Positions 51,160 to 60,886 of a DNA stretch of 64,000 bases are shown here, in pieces. The translations under genes were made by a program, and so were the position numbers. The stretch's first letter is position 1; the number at the start of each line of letters is the position of its first letter. Location: positions 1 through 64,000 of the forward strand of contig JALHMB010000011.1 in NCBI GenBank assembly GCA_022844275.1, written 5' to 3'. The stretch comes from Hyphomicrobiaceae bacterium (GTDB lineage Bacteria > Pseudomonadota > Alphaproteobacteria > Rhizobiales > Hyphomicrobiaceae). A model generated the notes under the pieces. The model was not told where the DNA came from, did no database searches, and was given only the letters and a program-made list of their open reading frames with translations.

Positions 51160-52491
51160 ATGGCTCTCATTACCCGACGCACAGCATTGCAGCTCGGTGC
51201 GAGCGCGGTCGCGCTCGGCGCCGCCAGCCGCTTCGCTTATGCGCAGTCGAACATCAAGACCGCCGACGCTTCACCGCCGAAACTCGACATCGAGAAGGGC
51301 GCTTCGCTGCGTATGCTCCGCCCAGTCCGGTTCGTGCAGCCGGACGAGGACGTCTTCCGCGCCAACTGCGCCAAGTTCACCAAGGAGACGGGCGTCGAGG
51401 TCAAAGTCGACTTCGTCGGCTGGGAGGACATCACCCAGCAGACCGCCGTCACCGCGAATACCGGCGCCGGCCCCGACCTCATCATGGGCTTCAACGAGGC
51501 CCCACACATCTACACCGACAAGCTCGTCGAGCTCTCGGACGTGGCCGAGTACATCGGCAAGAAGTATGGCGGCTGGCTGCCGCTCGCCCAGAAGTACGGC
51601 AAGAAGCATGGCACCAACAATTGGATCGGCCTGCCCTTCGGCGCATCGGGCGGTCCGCTGGTGTGGCGCAAGTCGGCGGTGAATGCGGCCGGCTACGACG
51701 CGCCGCCGGATGACCTCGACAAGTATCTCGACCTCTGCCGGAAGCTCCACGCTGCTGGCAAGCCAGCGGGTTTCGCGCTCGGCAACGCTGTCGGTGACGG
51801 CAACGGTTTCGCCAACTGGCTGGTCTGGTCACACGGTGGCTACCTCGTCGACCCGGACAACAAGGTCGCCATCAACAGCAAGGAAACCATCGCGGCCCTG
51901 ACGTACCTGCAGGAACTCTACAAGACGTTCGTGCCCGGCACGATCGCCTGGGGCGACATCAGCAACAACCGCGCCTACGCCGCGAGCGAGTGCTGGCTGA
52001 CGGCGAATGGCGTGTCGATGTACTTCGCATTGAAGCGGGATCCGAAGCTCGCCGAGATCGCCGAGGACACCCAGCACAGCCTGCTCCCAAAGGGCAAACT
52101 GGACGTGTCGCCCATGGCCGGCCTCACGCTCAACGCCATGGTGTTCAAGCACAGCAAGTTCCCGAATGCGTCGAAGGCGCTGCTCAGCTTCCTGCTCGAG
52201 AAGGAGCAGTACGATCCGTGGCTGCAGGCGAACCTCGGCTATTGGGCGCAGCCGCTCGAGAACTATTCGACGAGCGCGGTGTGGGAGAGCGACCCGAAGG
52301 TGGCGCTCTTCAAGGACACCATGCGGAGCAACTTCTGGATCGGCTACAAGGGTCCGATCAGCCAGGCCTCCGCCGCTGCCAACGCCGACTACATCATGGT
52401 GCAGATGTGCGCCTCAGCAGCCTCTGGCCAGTCGACGCCCCAGGCTGCAGCCGCCGAAGCAGAGCGCCGCGCGAAGCGCTTCTTCCGCTGA
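51160..52491 (+). CDS. sugar ABC transporter substrate-binding protein
   Basis: A 443-residue periplasmic extracellular-solute-binding protein, family 1. The N-terminal ITRRTALQLGASAVALGAAS is a twin-arginine-like signal. The mature part has FTKETGVEVKVDFVGWEDIT, GAGPDLIMGFN, WIGLPFGASGGPLVWRKS and GVSMYFALKRDP. It captures the sugar for the two permeases that follow. GGAAGGA lies before the ATG. A strong hairpin sits just after its stop, a frequent way to raise binding-protein levels. Confidence 0.93.
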   Translation: MALITRRTALQLGASAVALGAASRFAYAQSNIKTADASPPKLDIEKGASLRMLRPVRFVQPDEDVFRANCAKFTKETGVEVKVDFVGWEDITQQTAVTANTGAGPDLIMGFNEAPHIYTDKLVELSDVAEYIGKKYGGWLPLAQKYGKKHGTNNWIGLPFGASGGPLVWRKSAVNAAGYDAPPDDLDKYLDLCRKLHAAGKPAGFALGNAVGDGNGFANWLVWSHGGYLVDPDNKVAINSKETIAALTYLQELYKTFVPGTIAWGDISNNRAYAASECWLTANGVSMYFALKRDPKLAEIAEDTQHSLLPKGKLDVSPMAGLTLNAMVFKHSKFPNASKALLSFLLEKEQYDPWLQANLGYWAQPLENYSTSAVWESDPKVALFKDTMRSNFWIGYKGPISQASAAANADYIMVQMCASAASGQSTPQAAAAEAERRAKRFFR

Positions 52492-52503
52492 GCTGAACGG
52501 AAC

Positions 52504-52530
52504 CGGCAGCGCCCTTTCCGGGCGCTGCCG
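52504..52530 (+). terminator. intercistronic hairpin between binding protein and permease
   Basis: GGCAGCGCCC-TTTCC-GGGCGCTGCC forms a perfect 10-bp stem, 11 with the flanking C-G, and a 5-nt loop, 12 bp after the binding-protein stop. There is no U-tract, so it may stabilise the upstream mRNA or act as a partial terminator and not a full stop. Confidence 0.7.
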
Positions 52531-52553
52531 CCACCCGCAGGATTGCCCGCCAC

Positions 52554-53513
52554 ATGACCGACGCCTCGATCTCCACGACCAATTGGGTACATCGCCGCGC
52601 CGACCCCTCGTGGCTGGTGCGCCTCTTCGACTGGAAGCCCTTCCTGGTCATCATCTGCCTGCTGCCGGCCGTCGGCCTGTTGATGACCTTCCTGACCTAT
52701 CCGCTCGGTCTCGGCATCTTTCTCGCGTTCACCGACACAACGATCGGCCGCCGCGGCGTCTGGGTCGGTATCGAGAATTTCCAATATCTGTTCAGCGATC
52801 CAATCTTCTGGAACGCCGTCTTCTTCAGCGTCTTCTACACGTCGATCGCGACGATCGGAAAGTTCGGCCTAGGCCTTTGGCTGGCTCTCCTGCTCAACAA
52901 CCATCTTCCGTTCAAGAGCATGCTGCGCGCGATCATCCTGCTGCCGTGGATCGTGCCGACCGTCCTCTCGGCCATCGCCTTCTGGTGGATCTACGATCCG
53001 CAGTTCTCGATCATTTCGCATATGCTCATCAAGACGGGCCTGCGCGAGACCAACGTCGACTTCATCAATACCGCTTGGCCCGCGCGCTGGTCGCTGATCG
53101 CCGCCAACATCTGGCGCGGCATTCCCTTCGTCGCGATCTCGCTGCTCGCCGGCCTGCAGACCATTTCGCCCTCGCTCTACGAGGCCGCGATGCTGGACGG
53201 CGCGACGCCGTGGCAGCGTTTCCGCTTCATCACATTCCCGATGCTGCTGCCGATCCTCGCGATCGTCATGACTTTCAGCATCATCTTCACCTTCACCGAC
53301 TTCCAGCTCGTCTACGCCATCACGCGAGGCGGACCGGTGAATTCGACGCATCTGCTCGCGACGCTCGCTTTCCAGCGCGGCATTCCGGGCGGTCAGCTCG
53401 GCGAGGGCGCGGCAATCGCCGTCTCAATGATCCCGTTCCTCATCTTCGCGACGCTGTTCAGCTACTTCGCCCTCGCACGGCGCAAGTGGCAGCAGGGAGA
53501 GACCAATGACTGA
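52554..53513 (+). CDS. sugar ABC transporter permease (MalF type)
   Basis: A 319-residue inner-membrane protein with six helices. The N-terminal helix is LVIICLLPAVGLLMTFLTYP. The EAA loop is LYEAAMLDGATPWQRFRFIT, with the Gly that docks to the ATPase. VGIENFQYLFSDPIFWNAVF is typical of CUT1 permeases. It overlaps the next permease by 8 bp. It takes the sugar from the binding protein into the cell. Confidence 0.93.
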   Translation: MTDASISTTNWVHRRADPSWLVRLFDWKPFLVIICLLPAVGLLMTFLTYPLGLGIFLAFTDTTIGRRGVWVGIENFQYLFSDPIFWNAVFFSVFYTSIATIGKFGLGLWLALLLNNHLPFKSMLRAIILLPWIVPTVLSAIAFWWIYDPQFSIISHMLIKTGLRETNVDFINTAWPARWSLIAANIWRGIPFVAISLLAGLQTISPSLYEAAMLDGATPWQRFRFITFPMLLPILAIVMTFSIIFTFTDFQLVYAITRGGPVNSTHLLATLAFQRGIPGGQLGEGAAIAVSMIPFLIFATLFSYFALARRKWQQGETND

Positions 53514-54411
53514 CGCCGCGGCTCCTCCAGTAGAGACTCCGACTTCGGCAACGGCTCCGCCGGAGACGATGGCCTGGGATAGCCGGGCCCGACGCATGGT
53601 CGTGCTGTGGCTGCCGCTCGCCTGCTTCCTCATCATCCTCCTATTTCCGTTCTATTGGATGACCATCACGGCATTCAAACCGGATGCCGAGCTCTATAAT
53701 TTCGCCGAGCACAACCCGCTCTGGATCAGCTCGCCGACGCTGGACCACGTCTATCTGCTACTGTTCAAGACTTCGTACCCGAAGTGGCTGAAGACCACGA
53801 TGATGGTCGCGATCGGCGCGACCTTCCTGTCGCTCTTCGCGAGCACGCTTGCCGCCTATGCGATTCAGCGGCTGCGCTTCACTGGCAGCCAGTACGTCGG
53901 CCTCGCGATCTACCTCGCCTACCTCGTACCGCCGTCGATCCTGTTCATCCCGCTGGCGACGATGGTCGTACAGCTCGGCCTGTTCGACAGCCCGCTGGCG
54001 CTGATCCTGGTCTACCCGACCTTCCTCGTGCCATTCTGCACGTGGCTGCTGATCGGCTACTTCAAGTCGATCCCTTATGAGCTTGAGGAATGCGCCTTGA
54101 TCGATGGTGCGACGCGCCTGCAGATCCTGCGCCGGATCACGCTGCCGCTGGCGGTTCCGGGCCTGATCTCGGCCGGCATCTTCTCCTTCACGCTCTCCTG
54201 GAACGAGTTCATCTACGCTCTCGCCTTCATCCAGAGCAGCGAGAACAAGACCGTGCCGGTCGCCATCCTGACGGAGCTGGTGACAGGCGACGTCTACCAG
54301 TGGGGAGCGCTGATGGCGGGATCGCTGCTCGGCTCGCTGCCGGTCGCGATCTTCTATTCATTCTTCGTCGACTATTACGTCTCGTCCCTCACGGGCGCGG
54401 TGAAGGAATAG
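53506..54411 (+). CDS. sugar ABC transporter permease (MalG type)
   Basis: A 301-residue inner-membrane permease. After a Pro/Thr-rich N-terminus of about 30 residues, the first helix is MVVLWLPLACFLIILLFPFY. The EAA loop is ELEECALIDGATRLQILRRI. The helix ISAGIFSFTLSWNEFIYALA has the MalG-type sequence. The start overlaps the MalF-type gene. It is the last transporter gene; GNAT follows 8 bp later. Confidence 0.93.
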   Translation: MTDAAAPPVETPTSATAPPETMAWDSRARRMVVLWLPLACFLIILLFPFYWMTITAFKPDAELYNFAEHNPLWISSPTLDHVYLLLFKTSYPKWLKTTMMVAIGATFLSLFASTLAAYAIQRLRFTGSQYVGLAIYLAYLVPPSILFIPLATMVVQLGLFDSPLALILVYPTFLVPFCTWLLIGYFKSIPYELEECALIDGATRLQILRRITLPLAVPGLISAGIFSFTLSWNEFIYALAFIQSSENKTVPVAILTELVTGDVYQWGALMAGSLLGSLPVAIFYSFFVDYYVSSLTGAVKE

Positions 54412-54418
54412 CGGCGGC

Positions 54419-55075
54419 TTGGGCGCGACGAAAACTTCGATCCTCCACGCAACGCGCGCCCACGCTCCATTCCTCGCACGTACCATCCTCGCGGCTTCTC
54501 GTTCCCATCTGCCGCGGGGGCCGTTCGATTTCGCGCTCGACCTCCCCGACACTGAGCTGCTGACGGCCATCGAGCGCATGACGCTCGGCGACCTCGCCTG
54601 CAACTGCCATTTCACACGCTTTCTGGTCGCCGAGGTCGCCGGCACGCCGGTCGGCGCTCTCGCAGCATTCGATCCGGGCGAGGACGGTCTGCCGCCGCTC
54701 GGAGCAGCCCTTCTCGATGCCTGCAGCGCTCTCGGGCACAGCAGCCGGAAGCTGGCAACCGTTGCAGCGCGTATTGAAGCCCTGGAACGCTGCTTCCCGC
54801 GCGGTGCGCCCGGCACTTGGATCATCGAGTGGGTCGCCGTGGCGGAACCCTACCGCCGCCACGGCATTTGCGGGCAACTCACGTATGTGATCCTCGCCGA
54901 GGGCGCGCGCCGTGGATGCTGCGAGGCGCAGATCTCGACCTATATCGGGAATGATGCGGCTGCAGCCGCTTATGCACGCTCAGGCTTTCTCGCTGCTCGC
55001 GAGCACCGCAGTGTGGATCTCGAGCATATGCTCGGCGTGCCGGGCCTGTGGGTCATGCACCGCGATCTACCATAG
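54419..55075 (+). CDS. GNAT-family acetyltransferase
   Basis: A 218-residue GNAT N-acetyltransferase. FLVAEVAGTPVGALAAFDPG, then IIEWVAVAEPYRRHGICGQL supplies the acetyl-CoA loop (V-A-x-x-Y-R-R-x-G-I). AQISTYIGNDAAAAAYARSG is the helix before the C-terminal strand. The start is TTG with AAGGA 10 bp upstream inside the permease end. It is co-transcribed with the ABC operon, but the substrate is unknown. Confidence 0.82.
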   Translation: MGATKTSILHATRAHAPFLARTILAASRSHLPRGPFDFALDLPDTELLTAIERMTLGDLACNCHFTRFLVAEVAGTPVGALAAFDPGEDGLPPLGAALLDACSALGHSSRKLATVAARIEALERCFPRGAPGTWIIEWVAVAEPYRRHGICGQLTYVILAEGARRGCCEAQISTYIGNDAAAAAYARSGFLAAREHRSVDLEHMLGVPGLWVMHRDLP

Positions 55076-55084
55076 ACGCAGTTG

Positions 55085-55113
55085 TACCGGCCGCCGGGGG
55101 CAGCCGGTATTTT
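55085..55113. terminator. bidirectional terminator hairpin
   Basis: TACCGGC (55085-55091) pairs with GCCGGTA (55103-55109), a 7-bp stem, followed by TTTT. It lies between convergent GNAT and peroxiredoxin genes, so it probably ends transcription from the GNAT side at least. Confidence 0.6.
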
Positions 55114-55129
55114 CATAGTCGGGTCTCGC

Positions 55130-55789
55130 TCAGCCTTGCGGCTGCTTCGTCACGCGGATGTAAGGCTTCGGCCGAGTGAACCCGCCGAACTTCGCCTGTG
55201 CTTCTTCGTCGGAAACAGCCGGCGTGATGATCACGTCGTCGCCCGGCTTCCATTGCGCCGGCGTTGCGACCTTGTGCTTGGCCGTGAGCTGGAGGCTGTC
55301 GATCACGCGCAGGATCTCGTCGAAGTTCCGGCCCGTCGTCATCGGGTAGGTCAGCGACAGCTTGATCTTCTTGTCCGGCCCGACGACGAAGACCGAACGC
55401 ACCGTCGCGTTATCCGCGGGCGTGCGGCCTTCCGACGTGCTGCCCGCGCTCGCCGGCAGCATCTCGTAGAGCTTGGCGATCTTTAGCTCGGGATCGCCGA
55501 TCAGCGGATACTCCACTGCATGGCCGGTGACGTCCTTGATGTCCTGCTTCCAGCGCTGATGGCTGTCGACGGGGTCGACCGAGATGCCGATGATCTGGGT
55601 ATTGCGCTTGGCGAACTCACCGGCAAGACCGGCCATGTAGCCGAGCTCGGTCGTGCAGACAGGGGTGAAGTCCTTGGGGTGAGAAAAGAGGACAGCCCAG
55701 CCATCGCCGACCCAGTCATGGAAATTGATCGGGCCAGCCGTGGTATCGGCGGTGAAGTTGGGGGCCTCGTCATTAATCCTTAGTGCCAT
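55130..55789 (-). CDS. 1-Cys peroxiredoxin (Prx6 type)
   Basis: A 219-residue thiol peroxidase. The peroxidatic Cys is in FTPVCTTELG, preceded by LFSHPKDF. IGISVDPVDSHQRW and YPLIGDPELKIAKLY are present, with FVVGPDKKIKLSLTYPMTTG and the C-terminal domain ITPAVSDEEAQAKFGG typical of Prx6. No resolving Cys is visible. GAGG precedes the ATG at 55789. It reduces peroxides in the cytoplasm. The upstream 150 residues of open frame are not part of the protein. Confidence 0.94.
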   Translation of the reverse strand: MALRINDEAPNFTADTTAGPINFHDWVGDGWAVLFSHPKDFTPVCTTELGYMAGLAGEFAKRNTQIIGISVDPVDSHQRWKQDIKDVTGHAVEYPLIGDPELKIAKLYEMLPASAGSTSEGRTPADNATVRSVFVVGPDKKIKLSLTYPMTTGRNFDEILRVIDSLQLTAKHKVATPAQWKPGDDVIITPAVSDEEAQAKFGGFTRPKPYIRVTKQPQG

Positions 55790-56092
55790 GGGAACCTCGC
55801 TTATCAACTGAATACGGGCGACAACCGGCCCTCGCGTTTGACAAACGGCTAAGCACTTGGCGGCGATTGCTGCCCGGGCAGAAGTGCTAACACGGCCGCT
55901 GCTCTTGGCCTCGGCACTTTTGCTCCTAAGCATATGAGCGGTCGTACCGGTTTTGGTAGCCCCGCGGAGCGATCAAATCGTGGCTCAAAGTCCCTCTGCC
56001 GCGGTCCGCTCGTCGTTATCCCCTTGCTGCCTATGGGTCTTTTCCACTAACTTCGCTCATGTTCGGCCTCGTAGTTCGTTGGGATAACCGCT

Positions 56093-57376
56093 GTGCCGCA
56101 CGACTGGCCCGAACGCCCGTCCCTGCCGGGTGAGACGGAGGACAGCTCCTCCGCCAAGCTCACCCGTGCGCGATGGTGGCGTCGAAGCGGGACAATTCTC
56201 GGCGGGCTGATGCTGACCGCGCTCGTGGCCCTGATCGCCGTAAGTTCGCGCGCGACCGACCCCGAGCAGCTCTATCAAACCTCCCTGATCGGCCGTCACG
56301 ACGTCGAGGAGACCGTCGCCGCAGCAGGACGCGTTCGTCCGCGCGCGCACGTCGATGTCGGCGCTCGGGTATCGGGGCAACTGAGGAAACTGCACGTCAG
56401 GATCGGCAGCCTCGTGCGCGAGGGCGAGCTCCTCGCCGAGATCGACGCGGAGGCCCAGGAGGCCAAGGTCGAAGGCATCCGTGCCGAGCGTGCCCGCCTC
56501 ACGGCGGAGCTTGCGGAGCTGGAAGCGACGCTCGCTTTCGCCGAGCGCCAGCATGGCCGCCAGACCGAGCTATCGCGCACGAATGCGGCCTCCGTTGCCA
56601 AGGAGGATGAAGCGCGCCGGGACATGAATGTCGCCAAGGCGCGCCGGGATGCGACCATTGCCCGGATCCGGCAGACCGAGGCAAGCCTGCGCGCCGAGCA
56701 GGTTGCCCTCGGCTACACGCGCATTCTCGCGCCCATCGCCGGCACCGTGGTCTCCATCGAGGCTGTGGAGGGCCAGACTCTCAACGCGAACTACGAGGCG
56801 CCCGAGATCCTCAGGATCGCGGATCTGGCGGTCATGACCGTGTGGACGGATGTCTCGGAGTCGGACGTTACCAGGCTCTCCGTCGGGATGCCGGTCAGCT
56901 TTACGACCTTCGGTCACGCCGATCGGGTTTGGACGACGAGCCTGCGGGAGGTTCTGCCTGTCCCACAAAGGCCGCCTCGAAGGTCGGAGAGCGGTGACCG
57001 CTCGAACGTGAGGAGCAACATCATCTCGTATGTGGCGCTCTTCGACGTCCCCAACAGCGATAACGCGCTGCGTGCTGAGATGACTGCCCAAGTCTCATTC
57101 ATCTATGCGCGCGCGCCGGACACAGTCGCAATTCCGGCCGCTGCCTTTCAAGCGATCGGCAATACAAGTGCGAGCGCGATCGCACGGCCGGCCGAGCGCC
57201 AGCGCGCCCAAGTCCACGTTCTGAACCCCGATGGGACGGTTTCCCTGCGAGATGTCGTGACTGGCGTCCGCGGCCCCCGCTTCATCGAGGCCAAGAGCGG
57301 CATTGCCGTTGGTGAGCGCGTGATCATCGGCGAGGCGCGACGCCCGCCGCGGCCCTCTTTCAGCATCGAACGATGA
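56093..57376 (+). CDS. macA: MacA-like periplasmic adaptor (HlyD family)
   Basis: A 427-residue membrane fusion protein. After an about 35-residue cytoplasmic end, the helix ILGGLMLTALVALIAVSS anchors it. VAAAGRVRPRAHVDVGARVS and GQLRKLHVRIGSLVREGELL form the lipoyl half, then a long coiled coil (about 125-190), the second lipoyl half RILAPIAGTVVSIEAVEGQT, and the beta barrel. GTG start with a weak ribosome-binding site. The stop overlaps macB (ATGA). It links MacB to an outer-membrane channel not in this window. Confidence 0.88.
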   Translation: MPHDWPERPSLPGETEDSSSAKLTRARWWRRSGTILGGLMLTALVALIAVSSRATDPEQLYQTSLIGRHDVEETVAAAGRVRPRAHVDVGARVSGQLRKLHVRIGSLVREGELLAEIDAEAQEAKVEGIRAERARLTAELAELEATLAFAERQHGRQTELSRTNAASVAKEDEARRDMNVAKARRDATIARIRQTEASLRAEQVALGYTRILAPIAGTVVSIEAVEGQTLNANYEAPEILRIADLAVMTVWTDVSESDVTRLSVGMPVSFTTFGHADRVWTTSLREVLPVPQRPPRRSESGDRSNVRSNIISYVALFDVPNSDNALRAEMTAQVSFIYARAPDTVAIPAAAFQAIGNTSASAIARPAERQRAQVHVLNPDGTVSLRDVVTGVRGPRFIEAKSGIAVGERVIIGEARRPPRPSFSIER

Positions 57377-59376
57377 CATCCCCAGCGCGCCCGCTCATCG
57401 AAATCCGCGGCCTCCACCGCACCTTCGTGAGCGGCGGCGCCGTCGAGACGACAGCGCTCGACGGGATCGACCTCGACATTCACGAAGGTGAGTTCGTCGC
57501 CATCAAAGGCGCCTCGGGCTCAGGCAAGTCTACGCTCCTCAATGTCCTCGGCTGCCTTGATCGCCCTTCATCGGGTACCTACCGGATCGCCGGCGTCGAC
57601 ACGACACGGCTCGGGACTGCGGAGCTGGCGCATCTGAGGCAGCGGACCTTCGGCTTCGTTTTTCAGCGATATCACCTCATCAATGGCATGACGGCCATCG
57701 ACAATGTCGAGCTGCCTGCGATTTATGGCGGGGTACCAAAGGAAGTACGACGCACGCGGGCCGAACGCCTCATGGCCCTTCTCGGCCTAGATGATCATCG
57801 TTGGAAGCGGCCTTGGCAGTTGTCGGGCGGCCAGCAGCAGCGTGTCGCCATCGCCCGGGCGCTGATCAACGGTGGATCGGTCATCCTCGCCGACGAGCCG
57901 ACCGGAGCGCTCGACAGCAAGAACAGCGCGGAAGTCATCGCCATCGTGCGCGAGCTCGCGGAGACGGGCCGCACGGTCATCCTGGTGACGCATGACGCTC
58001 AGGTGGCTGCCCAGGCAGACCGCACGATCGAGATCGCGGACGGGCGGATCGTCAGCGACCGTGCGACGAAGGTCGCCAACGCGCCGATGACAGCAGCACC
58101 GTTGGCAGTAGCCGGCGACCGCGTCTCGCGCCCTGCCTCTGGCAAGACGGCCAGCCAAACGGGCGCACAGAACTTCGCCCAAGTGCGTGCATGGTGGTCG
58201 CCTATCGCGGAAGCGGGTCGATCGGCATTCGCCTCCATACGATCCAATCCGATACGCACCGGCCTGACGCTGCTCGGCGTGGTCATCGGCGTCGCCTCGG
58301 TCGTGGCGCTGGCCGCTATTGGGCGGGGGGCCGAAGCCGAAATGATCGATCGAACGTCCGCCCTGGTGTCGAACACGATCATGGTCACTGACAGAAGAGA
58401 GCCCGGAACATCCTACACACCGCTGACGCCACCGGATGCGGCAGCCATTGCCGAGCTACCCAATGTCATCGCGACCCTGCCCGTCGATGAGAAGTACGGT
58501 GTCATCTCCCATGGTCATCGCGAGACCGTAACCGAGATCGTCGGCGCGACCCGCGACTACCGCACCGTCTATCGCTGGGAGACGCGGGTCGGCTCCTACT
58601 TCTCCGAGGAGGACGACAGACGCGGAAGCGCTGTCACCGTCATCGGCAAGACCATAGCCGAGAGGCTGTTTCCGGATACGCCGGATCCCACGGGCGCGAC
58701 GGTGCTCATCGATCGGATGCCTTTCACGGTCCTTGGCGTCCTACAGGAGAAGGGCCTCTCCTTCAGCGGCGAGGATCTCGACCGCCGGCTCGTCGTGCCG
58801 CTCAATGCCATGATGCATCGCCTTGGTAGCCGACGGGAGCTGCAGTACATCGTCGTAGCTATCGATGACATGGAGATGCTGACGACAACGCGCGATGCGG
58901 TACGCGCGCTCATGGTCGAAAGGCACGGCCGGCAAGACTTCTCGATCGCCGACACTGCTGGGGCCTTCAGAAGCATCACCGACGAGCGCATGGCGATGAA
59001 CATCCGCCTGATCGCGATCGGCGGCATCTCGCTTCTCGTAGGTGGGATCGGCATCATGAACATGATGCTGACCGCCGTGCGCGAACGTACGCGCGAAATC
59101 GGTATTCGGACCGCTACCGGCGCCACGCCGGGCGACATCCTCCGGCAGTTTCTCATTGAAGCCGTCGTGATCTCGGGCACGGGCGGCGTTGTGGGTCTCG
59201 CGATCGGGATCGCCATTGGCGCCGGCGCGGCCTACTTCGGCGCAACCGTGATCCTGTCCGTCACATCGGCGGCGCTCGCATTCCTGTTGGCGCTCACGCT
59301 CGGCGTGGTGTTCGGCTTCATGCCTGCGCGGCACGCGGCACGCCTCGACCCCGTCATCGCGCTGGCCAGCGAGTGA
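57373..59376 (+). CDS. macB: MacB-like ABC transporter (ATPase-permease fusion)
   Basis: A 667-residue half transporter. The ATPase has Walker A GASGSGKSTLLNVLGCLD, signature LSGGQQQRVAIARALI and Walker B VILADEPTGALDSK. After a linker (about 230-275) the first membrane helix is LTLLGVVIGVASVVALAAIG. A large periplasmic domain (about 310-530) and three C-terminal helices follow (including ISLLVGGIGIMNMMLTAV with RTREIGIRTATGAT). MacAB exports macrolides, toxins or peptides; the substrate here is unknown. Confidence 0.9.
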   Translation: MTSPARPLIEIRGLHRTFVSGGAVETTALDGIDLDIHEGEFVAIKGASGSGKSTLLNVLGCLDRPSSGTYRIAGVDTTRLGTAELAHLRQRTFGFVFQRYHLINGMTAIDNVELPAIYGGVPKEVRRTRAERLMALLGLDDHRWKRPWQLSGGQQQRVAIARALINGGSVILADEPTGALDSKNSAEVIAIVRELAETGRTVILVTHDAQVAAQADRTIEIADGRIVSDRATKVANAPMTAAPLAVAGDRVSRPASGKTASQTGAQNFAQVRAWWSPIAEAGRSAFASIRSNPIRTGLTLLGVVIGVASVVALAAIGRGAEAEMIDRTSALVSNTIMVTDRREPGTSYTPLTPPDAAAIAELPNVIATLPVDEKYGVISHGHRETVTEIVGATRDYRTVYRWETRVGSYFSEEDDRRGSAVTVIGKTIAERLFPDTPDPTGATVLIDRMPFTVLGVLQEKGLSFSGEDLDRRLVVPLNAMMHRLGSRRELQYIVVAIDDMEMLTTTRDAVRALMVERHGRQDFSIADTAGAFRSITDERMAMNIRLIAIGGISLLVGGIGIMNMMLTAVRERTREIGIRTATGATPGDILRQFLIEAVVISGTGGVVGLAIGIAIGAGAAYFGATVILSVTSAALAFLLALTLGVVFGFMPARHAARLDPVIALASE

Positions 59377-59481
59377 TTGACGCCAAGTTCAGCAGAAGTG
59401 CGCCTGAATTCAGCGCTACCGCTATAGAGGATCGTGCAATGGCCCCCGCGCACACTCTGAAAGCGTGAATGCGGCCGACGC

Positions 59482-60261
59482 TCAATGCTCCTGAAGTAGT
59501 CCTGAGGCGAGGTAAGCGACTTCGGTTCGGTTCTTGGCGTTGAGCTTCTTCATGATGTTGCGCACGTGAACCTTGACCGTGCTCTCGCACATGTTGAGCT
59601 CGTAGGCGATGATCTTGTTCGCCTTGCCCTTGCGCAGGGCGTCGATCACCGCAACCTGACGCCGCGTGAACATGCCCTTCGGACCCGGCCCCGCGGATTG
59701 GCGGTCCGCCATCAGCTTGCGCGCCGCAAGCAGGCTGCCCGCCGGAAAATACTGCCCGCCCGCCGCAACCAGGCGCAGCGCGTGCGCCGCAACCTCGAGC
59801 GAGATGTCCGCCGGCATGAACCCGTTCGCACCCTTGTCCATCACCGTCATGACGAGCTCGGGATCCTCCGCATCCGACATCACGACGACCGGCACGCTGC
59901 CACCCGCTGCCTGCAGGCGCGAGAGCTGTGCATCGGCTTCGCGCACGCCGAGACCGATCGCGCACAGCACCACGATCGCGGCCTTCAGCTGATCCGCCCG
60001 CGCCAGATACTCCTCGACGCTCGCAACGCCGACACCGTCGAGCGTCGTCGCCTCCGACAGGATCGACTGGATGCAGCCGCGCACGAACGCGCGCCGCTCG
60101 ATGATGACGACCGACATCGACATCGGCACCGCGCCAAGAGAGGCCGTCGCGACAGGCTCGCCGTTCACCTCACTCACGCGCGGCGTGCCGTTCTGACGTG
60201 CCGGCTTGTCCTGGATTGAAGCGATTTTGCTCGAAACCGAGCGCTGCGGAGAGGTACGCAT
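59482..60261 (-). CDS. LuxR-family response-regulator-like protein with degenerate receiver
   Basis: A 259-residue regulator. The C-terminal LuxR HTH (about 195-255) reads FTRRQVAVIDALRKGKANKI and STVKVHVRNIMKKLNAKNRT. The receiver-like domain (about 50-165) reads VVIIERRAFVRGCIQSIL, but where the acidic pair and phospho-Asp belong it has ERR and VVLCAIG, so phosphorylation is unlikely. It lies 625 bp from the ExoY-like gene and may control polysaccharide or surface genes, as LuxR orphans do in rhizobia. The start at 60261 gives a long N-tail; later Mets are possible. Confidence 0.82.
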   Translation of the reverse strand: MRTSPQRSVSSKIASIQDKPARQNGTPRVSEVNGEPVATASLGAVPMSMSVVIIERRAFVRGCIQSILSEATTLDGVGVASVEEYLARADQLKAAIVVLCAIGLGVREADAQLSRLQAAGGSVPVVVMSDAEDPELVMTVMDKGANGFMPADISLEVAAHALRLVAAGGQYFPAGSLLAARKLMADRQSAGPGPKGMFTRRQVAVIDALRKGKANKIIAYELNMCESTVKVHVRNIMKKLNAKNRTEVAYLASGLLQEH

Positions 60262-60886
60262 TTTTACTCACTCAGCCTCTGGCCAATACGGGCGATGCAC
60301 ACTGATCCGCCGCCCACTGATCATGCCTAAGTCATCCCTCAATGGGACGTACTTTATACCAATATTAGCCACCATTTAGACGCTTTTGCTCTAAAATCCA
60401 AACTCAGCATTTGTGCATCCTTAATGCAACACATGCCCATATCGGCGGCAGCCCTCCCGAAGACTACGACTTTTGATCACGCAGACGGCAGCAACGGCCC
60501 GTCCCGCGAGGATCGCCGGCGCACTCTGGCATGATGCGATGACAGCCCACCGACGCCGTCGCTACGGCACCGCGAACGCACGCACACACACACCAACCAA
60601 TTCGAAATCCGTGCCACACGGAGCGCACTGGCACGCGCGAGGCGCGTGCGAGAAGACGCGCGCGGAGGCTTAAGGTTGTCGCTGGAATGGACGCGGTATG
60701 CGGCTGGATGCGGCCAAGGTTTTCTAACTGTCCTTGGAGACAGGCTGCTTGCGCGCTCAGCGGCTGAGATACGAGCCGCTACACCGCGGCCAAGACTGTC
60801 TTGCGTGCGAGTATACTTGTGAGAGAGACAATGAGGCACAATAACGCCTCGGCAGCACGCGCCACAGCCGAGAGGCACTTGAGCCG
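60262..60886. other. intergenic regulatory stretch between LuxR-type and exoY-like genes
   Basis: About 625 bp. The AT-rich part 60340-60425 (TTTATACCAATATTAG, then TTAGACGCTTTTGCTC) probably holds the promoter of the LuxR-type gene. The rest has no supportable gene. Confidence 0.45.

Noticed and set aside
60477-60878. 133-codon minus-strand ORF between the LuxR-type and ExoY-like genes
   Set aside because: Low-complexity Ser/Arg composition typical of chance frames in GC-rich DNA.
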